Origin: CAYVZU01 sp964455935
Lineage (GTDB): Bacteria > Fibrobacterota > CAYVZU01
NCBI GenBank assembly: GCA_964455935.1
Contig: CAYVZU010000006.1
Span: 1 to 64,000, forward strand
Length of the DNA: 64,000 nt
Reading direction: 5' to 3'
Every line of letters begins with the position of its first letter. Positions within the stretch are counted from its first letter, which is position 1. Positions 54,782-63,899 of this stretch are shown piece by piece. The position numbers and the translations under genes are program-made. The notes under the pieces were generated by a model. It was not told where the DNA came from. It did no database searches and saw only the letters and a list, made by a program, of their open reading frames with translations.

Positions 54782-54810
54782 CAATGAGGGAATTGAAGAA
54801 TGGGAATTGC

Positions 54811-55542
54811 CTACTGCAGAGCGCTGGCCAATCTCTGCCACATGCTGTAGCTGAGACCCTTGCCGATAGTAACCATGATGTAGCCATTGGATTGCTTCTG
54901 TTCCGGTGCGCCGGTCAGATTTGGGCCCTGCTGGTTCCAATCCGAATCCGTTGGGTCGTAGATGTAGCCGCCGCGCAGCCCTACAACCATCCGCTGAATG
55001 GGCCCGACTGAAATTAGGTAATCCAGTCCGCCGCCGAAATTCAACAGCATTGACCACTGGTAAAGCGGATCCGTGCCAACACCGTTGGGATTGTTGAGCG
55101 CATCGGTCCAGGACGCTTCATCATCGTGCACGTGAAGGCGCAATACGCCGCCGCCAAAGCCCACGAGCGGATAAAGCTGAAGGTTCATATAGGAGGGAAG
55201 AATATTGATGCCCAGATTAAGAAAGGCATTGCCAGCCACCAGGGAACCTTCGGTCCCGTTTGTCTTCTCATCGCCCCACCAATACGAGTTGATTTGGAAA
55301 TCCACAAGTACCCGCTGAATCATAGTATAATTGCCCAGACCGATCGCCAAAACCGTATTCGAGAAATCATCCAGCCCCCGAACTTGCAGCGAATCATTCA
55401 GTTCGTCAAGATCCCAGAACGCGGGCCCAACCTGGAGATACCCCAGATTGGCCATTTTGGGCCCATTGTTGGTCTGTGCCCACAGCGAACTTGCGAGAAC
55501 CAGGCTGATGGCCAACCCGGCTATCATGACTTTTCGAAACAT
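54811..55542 (-). CDS. Outer-membrane beta-barrel protein
   Basis: 243 residues; AAGGAGGATGT before the ATG. Signal peptide (about 1-23, LWAQ). The rest has amphipathic strands (QINSYWWGDEKTNGTE, PLVGFGGGVLRLHVHDDE, NFGGGLDYLIS) ending in an aromatic region, as in OmpW/OmpX-sized barrels. Function not known. It has its own strong terminator downstream and a 279-base spacer upstream, so it is probably a well-expressed single gene. Confidence 0.82.
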   Translation of the reverse strand: MFRKVMIAGLAISLVLASSLWAQTNNGPKMANLGYLQVGPAFWDLDELNDSLQVRGLDDFSNTVLAIGLGNYTMIQRVLVDFQINSYWWGDEKTNGTEGSLVAGNAFLNLGINILPSYMNLQLYPLVGFGGGVLRLHVHDDEASWTDALNNPNGVGTDPLYQWSMLLNFGGGLDYLISVGPIQRMVVGLRGGYIYDPTDSDWNQQGPNLTGAPEQKQSNGYIMVTIGKGLSYSMWQRLASALQ

Positions 55543-55821
55543 ACATCCTCCTTACTTGAAATTTGGGTGAATTGCCTTCAAGGCCGAAGATTTGCAAATG
55601 ACATGCCGAACCGGAAGAATGGAGGCGAACCGAATTTAACCGGCATTTATGGGTGAATTTCCAGTTGAGCCGGCCTTGGAGCGCGATTGGCAACCGGGAG
55701 CGCCAATGATGATCAGAAATGAGACTGGAGGTTGGCCTTGCGAGCCGGCACGATCTATGAATCAACTGCGGTATTTAGGATGATCCTGCGGGAGGGCCGG
55801 CGTGCCGCCGGACAAGCCAAA

Positions 55822-57171
55822 CTAACGGTTGGCAAGGGCCTGGGACCTCGCCGGCTTTGTTTCGGCGCCGACCAGGCGCAAATGCCGAAGGATCATTTCC
55901 GAGGCGATGTAGCTCGAGTGAACGGTCCAATATTCGTCATGAACCGTCACCACCCCCAGGGCTAGTCCCGGATAGTCCGACAACGGTCGGCTGTACCCAA
56001 TAAACCAATCAATCCTCCCCATGCCTTCCTGGCTGACCGAACCGGTTTTTCCGCCGCATTCCACCTCACGGGAAAACCGCGAAAGTTTGAAATTCCGAAA
56101 AGACCTGCGAGCGGTTCCAAATCCCACAACGCTCTGCATCATTTGGCGCAGCTGCACTGCGGTCTCCCAGTCAATCGCCCGCTTCCAGGCCCCGCGCGGA
56201 TTCCGAAAGAGCGGCCTGCCGTCCAGGGTGGAGATGGAATCCACCAAAATCGGCCTTGGCAGATTTCCGTCACCTGCGATGGCTGCCGCCATCAAGGCCC
56301 CGGACAATGGAGACATGCGCGTTTTATTATTGAAGCCCGACGCAAGCTCCGCAATTGACAGCATGGAATCGCACGGCATGACGACCGCGCTGTCCACATC
56401 GAGTTCAAACGGGACCGGGCTGCCAAACCCGAATCGTCCCGCCACGATCTGAATGTCCTGCACGTTTACCATATAAAGACCGATGCGGCCAAACACCGCA
56501 TTCACGGAGTGCGCATAGGCTTCGCGCAAGGTTATGGGGTCTCCGCGCACGACTTCTTTCAATTGAAAGCGGTACAACGTGTGGCGGTTACCGACATGTT
56601 CCAGGATGCTCCCTTCGTTCAATCTTCCCGTCTCGAGCGCGGTGGCCGCAACCACGGTCTTGAAAATGGACGCGGCCGGAAAAACACTGCGACAGTAGAG
56701 CTGCTCGCCAATGGGCCGGGCTTTGGGATTGGTGTAGGACAGAAGCGTAAGCACGCGGCCGGTTTCGATTTCAAGAGCCGCAATGGCCGCGTATTGAGGA
56801 TGATACCGTGACAGAAGGTCGCGGCCAAGCTGTTGAAGTCCGGGGTTGAGGCTGTAGTTTATGCGCAGATCCAGATTTTGAAGATGGACCGTATCGGCCG
56901 TGGCATCGAGCCGCGGCGGGCGCTTCGCGAGAAGTTGACGCACCTGGGCATGCGAGAAGAGCGAGAGCGGCTTTGCTGCCGGCTTATCCCGGCTGCAGGT
57001 GCGCGTTAACAGGCGGACCCCTACCAAGAGAAGCAGCACCAGAAGAACAATACGAATGCGGCCTTTGCGCGGAATGCGCAACCTGCGGCGCGGGCGCCCA
57101 ACCGAACGCAGGTATTGCGAATCCCGCAGGCCAGGTGCGGATCTTTGCGGATGAGATTGGTGCATCATCAT
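55822..57171 (-). CDS. Penicillin-binding-protein transpeptidase domain protein
   Basis: 449 residues from a run of ATG codons (first at 57171). One N-terminal transmembrane segment (about 40-55), then a transpeptidase domain with Ser168-x-x-Lys171 (ASIFK), Ser222-x-Asn224 (HSVNA) and Lys375-Thr-Gly (GGKTGS). No transglycosylase domain and a short N-terminal part, so it is a small FtsI/PbpA-like class B enzyme. Presumably crosslinks peptidoglycan; 134 bases from the CotH gene. Confidence 0.9.
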   Translation of the reverse strand: MMMHQSHPQRSAPGLRDSQYLRSVGRPRRRLRIPRKGRIRIVLLVLLLLVGVRLLTRTCSRDKPAAKPLSLFSHAQVRQLLAKRPPRLDATADTVHLQNLDLRINYSLNPGLQQLGRDLLSRYHPQYAAIAALEIETGRVLTLLSYTNPKARPIGEQLYCRSVFPAASIFKTVVAATALETGRLNEGSILEHVGNRHTLYRFQLKEVVRGDPITLREAYAHSVNAVFGRIGLYMVNVQDIQIVAGRFGFGSPVPFELDVDSAVVMPCDSMLSIAELASGFNNKTRMSPLSGALMAAAIAGDGNLPRPILVDSISTLDGRPLFRNPRGAWKRAIDWETAVQLRQMMQSVVGFGTARRSFRNFKLSRFSREVECGGKTGSVSQEGMGRIDWFIGYSRPLSDYPGLALGVVTVHDEYWTVHSSYIASEMILRHLRLVGAETKPARSQALANR

Positions 57172-57305
57172 AATGTAAAACCAGGTACACGGGAGCCACA
57201 ACCCTCGAATCGTCGCATGCGATGAGTTTCAAGTCGGGGTTCCCGAATCCGCGGTTTTGATGGTTCTGCGCTACACCCCAGGTGCCAAAAAGGATGGAGC
57301 CAATC

Positions 57306-58427
57306 CTAATTCCCATTTTGCCGTTGGCGCAATGCGCGCTGAATCGTCGATGCCATGGCATCGATATAGCGCCGCAGATTTTCGACTGTGCCGGCCGGGT
57401 CCGCGCCCACGCGGCGCAGATATGGGTCCAGGGCAAGCGCGGGTGCCACTTCGGTCTGAAACGAATCCAGAACCTGCAAAAGCTCATCCTGGACAAAGAC
57501 GCGCTCCAATATCTCATAAAAAACGACATTGTAGGGTTCGTAGCGTACAATCTGCTCGTAGAGCCCATTGCTGTAGAAGGGAATTGCATAGGGATATCCG
57601 CCAAAGGTGTTGTCGAGATCCCACGGGACAATCTGGAGTTTTCCGGACCCCGGGTCCATGACAACATACAAGTTGTTGCGCATTCCATCCCAATTCGAAA
57701 CTCCGGCGGAAACCGCACAGTAGCCGATGACGCGCTCGATATCGAGCGCCGATTCCACCTCCGTCTGTGTGTCATCGCCGATCCCCCTGTCCAGGATTTC
57801 CATAAGGCGGGAAAGGTCTGTGTAACTCTGGTCATTGTCCGGGCATTTTTTCGTAAAGGACTGTTCCGTGAGCATCCCGTCTTGGAGGGTAAAGCGCCCT
57901 CCCAGATTCAGTCGATAGCAGCTGGAAACCGTTCCAAAATGCCTGTTTAGGAAGTCATCGTTCACGCTCTCGATCGCCAGATAAGCACCCTCATAAATGT
58001 GGTTTAAATAAAGAGCCACCGGCCGGACGCCGGGACAGACCAGTCCCGCTTTGCGAAAGAGAAAGTCCGAGAGCCTGTACCGGCACAGGCTGGGATCGGT
58101 CCACTGGGCCGAGAGAACGAAGTCCTGAGGGCCGGCAACCGGATCGACCCACTGGATTCGGTAGGACTTCTTCAGGAAACGTTTGGCAACATTGCCGTGC
58201 ATCTCGATTGTCATGTCGTATTCGCGGCCGGCGGTGCGGATGCGTCCGGGAATCTCCGCCCCCAGGTAGGTGGACTTGCGCAGCTTCTGATAGGCATTTT
58301 GGCTGAGAGAGATCTCAAGCGCGGCCAGAGTGCTGCCCGGAATGGGTTCATAGCCCGAATCCGTGATCAGGCACCCCGTCAATCCTAGAAACACAAACAC
58401 AAAACCAATTCGGGCTTGGGCGCGCAT
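57306..58427 (-). CDS. CotH kinase family lipoprotein
   Basis: 373 residues. Lipobox LTGC (Cys19). The CotH domain (about 30-350) contains MHGNVAKRFLKKSYRIQW, YLAIESVNDDFL, NWDGMRNNLYVV and IVPWDLDNTFGG, the hallmark Asp motifs of the atypical protein kinase fold of spore-coat CotH. In a Gram-negative it should act on outer-surface proteins. Directly (3 bases) after the barrel gene 58431 in the VTC/DUF4956 cluster. Confidence 0.93.
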   Translation of the reverse strand: MRAQARIGFVFVFLGLTGCLITDSGYEPIPGSTLAALEISLSQNAYQKLRKSTYLGAEIPGRIRTAGREYDMTIEMHGNVAKRFLKKSYRIQWVDPVAGPQDFVLSAQWTDPSLCRYRLSDFLFRKAGLVCPGVRPVALYLNHIYEGAYLAIESVNDDFLNRHFGTVSSCYRLNLGGRFTLQDGMLTEQSFTKKCPDNDQSYTDLSRLMEILDRGIGDDTQTEVESALDIERVIGYCAVSAGVSNWDGMRNNLYVVMDPGSGKLQIVPWDLDNTFGGYPYAIPFYSNGLYEQIVRYEPYNVVFYEILERVFVQDELLQVLDSFQTEVAPALALDPYLRRVGADPAGTVENLRRYIDAMASTIQRALRQRQNGN

Positions 58428-58430
58428 GCG

Positions 58431-59483
58431 CTACCACCGCGCCTGGATTTGGGAGCCAAGCCAATAACTCCACCGATGCAAGTCCGGGTCCACCCCGTTA
58501 TTGACAAAGGTACATTCGACGGAATTCATCCACCGAACCCGGCTGTCGGAATCCAGATACAGATTGAGTCCGGGCATCCACTGAAATCGCGTCTTGGTTT
58601 CCGGTTCGGTGTCCGTCAGGATCACGGCTATGAGCGAAACCGCTTCCAGAGTCTGAAGAAGCGGCCGCGCGATCAGGAATGACCGGGTCGCGGTCGATTT
58701 TCCGGCGGCGAACAGAACACTCCGGTTCTCGCCGAAATGTTCGGAGAGATTGGATTCGTTCGGGTCATTTCCCGCAAAGATCTCCAAGTCCGCGTACCAG
58801 CGACGCCAAGACCGGGCCATATCCACTTCACCCAACAACGTGGAATTCTGGTGATGGTGATAAATGTACATAAGCGCTGTTCCGGCGACGGACCGACCCA
58901 CCTCGTTTTGAGCAAACCGCAGGTTCAAAAAGGCCCGCGCGTCCCCATCACCCCCCCCATCGGCATACAAGGACCATTCTCGCCAAATCCTTCCTGTGCC
59001 CAGAACACTGAGGTCCCTCCCCTGGGCGCCGAAGGAGGCCAGATACTCGTGTACAAGGCTGCGCTTCAGCGTGGGCAACCGTTCGCGTGAGGTCATCTCC
59101 TCCAACCCAAAGACTTTCTTGATATTTCCAACGGTCATCGAGGATATTCGATTCTCTCCAAACCGGAACCCCAGATCGTCGATCAAAACGCCGGGCTGAT
59201 CCACATCGCCCGTAAAATCGGCGAAGCCAAGAATCCACGGACTGAACTGAATTCGAGTCTTCAAACGTGCGCGCAAAATCCGATTGAAATCATAGTTGTA
59301 GATGCGGATTTCCCGATCCAGGAAAAACCCCCTGTTGCTCGTCTCAGCGCCCACCTCCAGATTGCCGCGAACTTTAAGTTCAGGTCTCGCCTGCAACGCC
59401 AGCGCAAGCGTCAAAATGAAGCCGATTGGAAAAAACCAGCACGGCCAGGCTATTGCGGAGCGCTTTTGAAGCCCATCGCTCAT
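58431..59483 (-). CDS. Outer-membrane barrel protein of the VTC/CotH cluster
   Basis: 350 residues. N-terminal hydrophobic signal segment (residues about 12-30, ALALQA), then alternating strands with RNLEVGAE-, ARLKTRIQFSPWILGFADFT-type stretches, ending in WLGSQIQARW (C-terminal aromatic). No family recognised. Lies between DUF4956 and CotH genes, so it may provide the outer-membrane step. Confidence 0.8.
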   Translation of the reverse strand: MSDGLQKRSAIAWPCWFFPIGFILTLALALQARPELKVRGNLEVGAETSNRGFFLDREIRIYNYDFNRILRARLKTRIQFSPWILGFADFTGDVDQPGVLIDDLGFRFGENRISSMTVGNIKKVFGLEEMTSRERLPTLKRSLVHEYLASFGAQGRDLSVLGTGRIWREWSLYADGGGDGDARAFLNLRFAQNEVGRSVAGTALMYIYHHHQNSTLLGEVDMARSWRRWYADLEIFAGNDPNESNLSEHFGENRSVLFAAGKSTATRSFLIARPLLQTLEAVSLIAVILTDTEPETKTRFQWMPGLNLYLDSDSRVRWMNSVECTFVNNGVDPDLHRWSYWLGSQIQARW

Positions 59484-59505
59484 CTCACACCTTCTCTTTG
59501 CCGCT

Positions 59506-60183
59506 TCAATCCAGGGATTCGATCCTGAAATTTTTAAAGTGGTTCTGGTTCATGCTGACGATCTGTTTGGCAAAATTCAGCGGCTTCACCGAATGTCTCA
59601 GCACAACCCGGTATTCCAATCGAAACCGGCCCTTGGCGGACCCCACGGATTCAAGCCGGATCTGGTCGAAACTGCCGGTCAGATTTTCCCGAAGAAACGT
59701 CTGAAAATCGGACATATTCTCTACATCCACCTGTAGCCGGTATCTGCGACGACTGATGCAGTCTCCGCCATAATCAAGCCGCGTCATTGCAACGGCAATG
59801 GTAACATAGACCAGCATGATAAGCCCCACAAGCCAGAATTGCCCCAAACCGCATGACATTCCCATGACAATGACCAGGAATACATACGTCATATCGCGGG
59901 GGTTCCGGATTGCGGTGCGAAAACGGATAATAGCAACCGCGCCAATCAAACCGAAAGCCCTGGCAAGGTTATCGCCGATCAATATGGTGACACCGGCAGC
60001 GATGACCGTCAAAAGCGGGATCGTTTGGATAAACGATTGCCGATACCTCCGGCCCCGGTGCGTATAAAGGTACACCAGGGATAGAATGATTCCCGCCAGC
60101 AGGGCGACCGACAACGCGAGTGCGGTCCGTGCGGGTTCGATGGGTTCAGACGTCAGCAGTTTCCCCAGAAAGTCTGGCATCAT
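59506..60183 (-). CDS. DUF4956 membrane protein
   Basis: 225 residues. Four hydrophobic segments in the first 145 residues (ALALSVALLAGIILSLVYLY, TIPLLTVIAAGVTIL, FVFLVIVMGMSCGLGQFW-type) and the signature AFGLIGAVAIIRFRTAIRNPRD; a soluble C-terminal domain follows. DUF4956 proteins are repeatedly linked with VTC-domain proteins. The start overlaps the VTC gene by 38 bases. Confidence 0.92.
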   Translation of the reverse strand: MMPDFLGKLLTSEPIEPARTALALSVALLAGIILSLVYLYTHRGRRYRQSFIQTIPLLTVIAAGVTILIGDNLARAFGLIGAVAIIRFRTAIRNPRDMTYVFLVIVMGMSCGLGQFWLVGLIMLVYVTIAVAMTRLDYGGDCISRRRYRLQVDVENMSDFQTFLRENLTGSFDQIRLESVGSAKGRFRLEYRVVLRHSVKPLNFAKQIVSMNQNHFKNFRIESLD

Positions 60184-60976
60184 TCCGAATCACTCCGTTG
60201 AAGATCCGGTCCCAGAGCGACCGGGATTGAAAGGCCGGATAAAGCTCCCTCAGAATCTCCACCGACCGGCAGTATTTGGAGAACCGGATTTCTTCCAGAT
60301 TGAACTTGCGCCGCAATCTGTCGCCTGCCGCATTTTTCTCCGAGGTTGTTTTGATCTCCATAATCACCACATGATCCTGCAAAAGGCGATATTTTCTGCC
60401 CGGTCCCGCCAGGGCCGGGTGCACGCGCAGGGACCGGTCGAATGTGACCCGGATTCCGGCGCTTTCGTCTTCATAGGCATTTCTCTGCTGCCGCATGACA
60501 AGAACGGGCACCAGGCGAAATCGCCTGATTCTTTCGCGAATCTGCGCGGCAATGGGGCAGTCGATTTCGACCGTGCTCCAATCCAGGGCCGCCCGAAACG
60601 AGACAGGGGAGCGGGCCTTTGCCACGCGCAGGCCCCATTTCTCTTTGATCTCCCAATAGCCCCCAGGGGAACTGCCATACGAACGGAACCGGATTTTAAA
60701 CCGGCCCTGGCGGCCCTGAAGTTGGTCCCGGTAGCAGGTGAACTGAGAGCTGTCGAGGTAAATAGACCAGATGAGTCCCCGCTCGTTATCCGCAAATTCC
60801 TCCTTGCGAAGCCAGGTCGAAATCCACGCCTCAATGCCTCCGGCCTTGGAATCCGATAACAGAAACTTGGCCTCGATCCGATTTGCATAGATCCACCCTT
60901 GGGGCGGCGGGTCCTCGCGAGCATGCGTATTATGAGATTCATTCTTGTTGGGCACAAAAATTCCCGGATCAGGCAT
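60146..60976 (-). CDS. VTC-domain (polyphosphate polymerase-like) protein
   Basis: 276 residues. VTC/CYTH-like tunnel fold: NRIEAKFLLSD at the N-terminus, FKIRFRSYG, YWEIKEKW, RNAYEDE, MEIKTT, basic and acidic pairs that line the triphosphate tunnel. In yeast Vtc4 this domain makes polyphosphate; bacterial cluster members are not characterised. No SPX domain. First of the operon VTC, DUF4956, barrel, CotH. Confidence 0.9.
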   Translation of the reverse strand: MPDPGIFVPNKNESHNTHAREDPPPQGWIYANRIEAKFLLSDSKAGGIEAWISTWLRKEEFADNERGLIWSIYLDSSQFTCYRDQLQGRQGRFKIRFRSYGSSPGGYWEIKEKWGLRVAKARSPVSFRAALDWSTVEIDCPIAAQIRERIRRFRLVPVLVMRQQRNAYEDESAGIRVTFDRSLRVHPALAGPGRKYRLLQDHVVIMEIKTTSEKNAAGDRLRRKFNLEEIRFSKYCRSVEILRELYPAFQSRSLWDRIFNGVIRNDARLSGETADV

Positions 60977-61039
60977 CCACAGGAATAAAGAGGGCCGCGC
61001 GCAAAGCAGAAGCGATCGGGCACTCTCTTGCGCCGTCCT

Positions 61040-61762
61040 TCATGGCTGTTCAACAGATGCCTGCGCTGGTTCGTCTTCACCTTGCGACAAAGAATCAGCG
61101 GGCCGGATCCGGAGTTGGTTTCTTAATTCCTGAACGCCCGGTATGCGTTGGGCAATGCTATCGGCCTGGCTGAACAGTTGCCAGGAAGGCACGTTGCCCG
61201 ATATCGTGACGACCCCGCTCTCAACAATGACGTCCAAATTGAGGGTGCCTTCGGGGTCCAATTGGCGCAATGCGCGCGCGATGTTCTCGGCAACATGCGT
61301 ATCCTCGATGGTATGGCCGGGAACGATGCCGATCTGGTTCAGCACGCGCCATTGGCCAAGGGAACGACGGGCGATGTCCTCGGCCAGCCTTTTCTTCCAA
61401 AGGGCGTCGACGGTTCCGCGCAGAACGACATCGCGACCCGCGGACTCTACAACCAGCCCGCAAGAGGCCAGTTTCGCATCGCAAGCAAACCGCCTTTCCA
61501 GACTGGTTCGCAGAGTGCATGCCCTGCCGGAATTGGATCCGACGGCGGCCAACACAACGATCTCATTGTCCACGCAACTGACTCCAGCCGTTCTCCAGGC
61601 ATTGGCCTCCGCCGCCGTTCGGGCCTCCTCCGTTGCGGCAGTGCCGGTGAGCGTAACGCGCCCCAACCGGACCTGAAACTGGATGTTGCAGCCCTCCAGC
61701 CGGTCGTCCCACCGAAGTTGCTCCGCCAGGCTGATGCGTATTTGTTCCTCGGTTTTCGCCAC
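61040..61762 (-). CDS. Triple BON-domain protein
   Basis: 240 residues from the GTG at 61762 (CGGAGGGCC upstream). Three BON domains: about 5-70 (VRLGRVTLTGTAATEE), 75-150 (ESAGRDVVLRGTVDAL), 158-225 (ESGVVTISGNVPSW). BON domains bind membranes or other proteins in envelope stress (OsmY-like). With this start there is no signal peptide; an upstream in-frame start would add hydrophobic residues (RYVALALLIL), so export cannot be excluded. Confidence 0.85.
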   Translation of the reverse strand: MAKTEEQIRISLAEQLRWDDRLEGCNIQFQVRLGRVTLTGTAATEEARTAAEANAWRTAGVSCVDNEIVVLAAVGSNSGRACTLRTSLERRFACDAKLASCGLVVESAGRDVVLRGTVDALWKKRLAEDIARRSLGQWRVLNQIGIVPGHTIEDTHVAENIARALRQLDPEGTLNLDVIVESGVVTISGNVPSWQLFSQADSIAQRIPGVQELRNQLRIRPADSLSQGEDEPAQASVEQP

Positions 61763-61912
61763 AGGCCCTCCGACGGGGTTTGACCTTAAAATGAGCAATG
61801 CAAGTGCCACGTACCTGCCCATACCGTCGGTACCGTTTTTGCTCCTTTGGTCGTTGCGGATATAAGGCATTGTCCCGCAAATCATGAACGCATACGCCAA
61901 AAGGAGGCTGCG

Positions 61913-62377
61913 ATGAACAATTCCGATCTTGCAAAAAAACTGAGTTCGTTGGCGCAGCTGGATGTGGACGCCGCCCACGCGTATTCTCAGGCCATCGATG
62001 AGGTCGATATTCCCTCCGTGCGCGAACACTTGTCGAAGTACCGCAACGACCACGACCTGCACTATTCCGAACTCTCCACGGAAATCCGGAAGCTCGGTGC
62101 TGAACCGCCCGAGTATTCGCGAAGCTTCAAGGGTTTTTTAATTGAGGGCTTCACCTCCGTTCGAAGCGCAACCGGCACCAAAGGAGCGCTTGAAGCCATG
62201 GAAACAAACGAGCGCCTGACCAACCGCAAATATCAGGATGCCACCACCTGGGACGTTCCGGCGCAGACTGCTCTTCTCATCCGAAAGAACTATCAGGATG
62301 AACAAACGCATTTGCAATTCATCCGCAACGCGCTTGCCGACCGCGTTTGGGAGAAAGAAAAGCACGCCGTAGCATAA
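61913..62377 (+). CDS. DUF2383 (PA2169-type) four-helix protein
   Basis: 154 residues; AAAAGGAGG before the ATG. Ferritin-like helical bundle of the DUF2383 family: DVDAAHAYSQAID, YRNDHDLHYSELS, DEQTHLQFI, with His and Glu at spacing suited to a metal site. Function not established, often stress-related. Divergent from the BON gene. Confidence 0.88.
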   Translation: MNNSDLAKKLSSLAQLDVDAAHAYSQAIDEVDIPSVREHLSKYRNDHDLHYSELSTEIRKLGAEPPEYSRSFKGFLIEGFTSVRSATGTKGALEAMETNERLTNRKYQDATTWDVPAQTALLIRKNYQDEQTHLQFIRNALADRVWEKEKHAVA

Positions 62378-62532
62378 ATCGATTTCCCCCGCCGCGCCTC
62401 CCCGCCCAATCTGGAATACGGTCCGTAAGAAGTCCCGCTTGCAATGCCCGGCCGGAGCCCAACGATCCGGCCGGATCTTCTCGGTTGACGGTTCATCCCC
62501 GTCGAATCGATTCCCCGCATGGCTGTTCGCAC

Positions 62533-63201
62533 ATGAATGATCCATTCTTCACCGATCGCGTTCAGGCCGGGAAGCTGCTGGCCGAGGCGCTCTTTGAGTA
62601 TCGCCGCGTGCCCGGACTTCTGGTGTTGGGTCTTCCCCGCGGAGGAGTCCCGGTAGCATATGAGATCGCCGTCGCTTTGGGAAGCGAGCTGGACGTGATT
62701 GTCGTTCGCAAGCTGGGGGTGCCGTCGCAGCCCGAACTGGCGTTAGGAGCCATCGCCAGCGGGGGGGTAATTGTGCTCAATTCGGAAGTCGTTGGATTCA
62801 TGGAAATCACCGACGAGCAGATCCGGTCGGTTCGGGCGGCCGAGCAGCAGGAACTGATGCGACGGGAACACCAATATCGCGGCAACAAACCGTTGTGGGA
62901 AGCCGCGGACCGGACCGTGATCATCGTCGATGATGGGCTGGCTACGGGGGCCAGCATGAAAGCGGCTGTGGCCGCGGTTGCAGCACACAAACCCCGCGAA
63001 ATCGTTGTTGCCGTACCCATTGCTCCAGCCGAGACTTGCGCGGAGATGAAGAAAATTGCCAATCGTGTTGTCTGCCTCAGGACTCCCGATCCCTTCTATG
63101 CCGTGGGCTACTGGTACAGAGACTTCCGACAAACATCTGACCGTGAAGTTCAATCTCTCCTCGAACAAGTTCACAAGGCTATACCTTCGATGGAGAAATG
63201 A
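62533..63201 (+). CDS. Phosphoribosyltransferase-family protein
   Basis: 222 residues from the ATG at 62533; upstream ORF sequence is not family-like. N-terminal FTDRVQAGKLLAEAL, LVLGLPRGGVPVAYEIA, VVRKLGVP, and the PRPP loop VIIVDDGLATGASM. This family (type I PRTase-like, often near dienelactone hydrolase genes) has no assigned substrate. 156 bases after the DUF2383 gene. Confidence 0.9.
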   Translation: MNDPFFTDRVQAGKLLAEALFEYRRVPGLLVLGLPRGGVPVAYEIAVALGSELDVIVVRKLGVPSQPELALGAIASGGVIVLNSEVVGFMEITDEQIRSVRAAEQQELMRREHQYRGNKPLWEAADRTVIIVDDGLATGASMKAAVAAVAAHKPREIVVAVPIAPAETCAEMKKIANRVVCLRTPDPFYAVGYWYRDFRQTSDREVQSLLEQVHKAIPSMEK

Positions 63202-63275
63202 ACGGTGCAAGACGGATTTTGCAGGTTGGGCTTAGATGATTTGCGGCATGCGGGCGAAATTTCGATCTTAATCTC

Positions 63276-63899
63276 ATGACCCGGTTTCTTTGCACACGCT
63301 TGACCCTATTCTGCCTTGGATTGGCCGCGGCCGCATTCTGCGGCGAACGCCTGCTTTTCAGGGCACAGCTTCAACCGCTGAATACAAAACTATCGAAGCG
63401 CTATTCTTTTGGAACCGCCACCGTTGAGGTCCGAGGCGATTCGCTGGTTTTTGATTTGGCAGCCGCGGACCTTCACCCCGGAATACGCCATATTCAGGGG
63501 TGCTATGCAAAGACCGGCCGGAAGGCTCCGCCTCCGCTGACCGACAAAAACCGGGATGGCGTTGTTGACCGCGGTGAGTTGGAAGTTGCGGCAGGGGAAG
63601 CATTCATCCCTTTTCACGCTTCTTTACCATGTCTGGGATTCGAAGACATTACCTATTCAACCGCAAGCGCGGAAGGTCTGCTCCTGTATGCGAAGACCAT
63701 CTCTTTCCCGGCGCTCCGGAGGGCTTTCACACATACATATCAAGCCGACACGCTCCGTCTTGAAGGCATGGCAGTCTGCATCTACGGGATCGACCCGGCC
63801 ATTTCAGTGCCGGTAACGGTTCATCCGTCAGCACCTGGCATGATTCCAGTCGCGCATGGAATACTTAAACGGGTGAGCGCCGCAAGGCCTCGATTCTAA
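63276..63899 (+). CDS. Secreted protein with EF-hand-like loop
   Basis: 207 residues. Signal peptide (about 1-22, AFCGE). The body has beta strands like CHRD-type proteins (VEVRGDSLVFDLAAADLHPGI) and a DKNRDGVVDRGE calcium loop. I do not recognise a defined family. The last 100 bases of the window after it hold no complete gene that I can support. Confidence 0.72.
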   Translation: MTRFLCTRLTLFCLGLAAAAFCGERLLFRAQLQPLNTKLSKRYSFGTATVEVRGDSLVFDLAAADLHPGIRHIQGCYAKTGRKAPPPLTDKNRDGVVDRGELEVAAGEAFIPFHASLPCLGFEDITYSTASAEGLLLYAKTISFPALRRAFTHTYQADTLRLEGMAVCIYGIDPAISVPVTVHPSAPGMIPVAHGILKRVSAARPRF

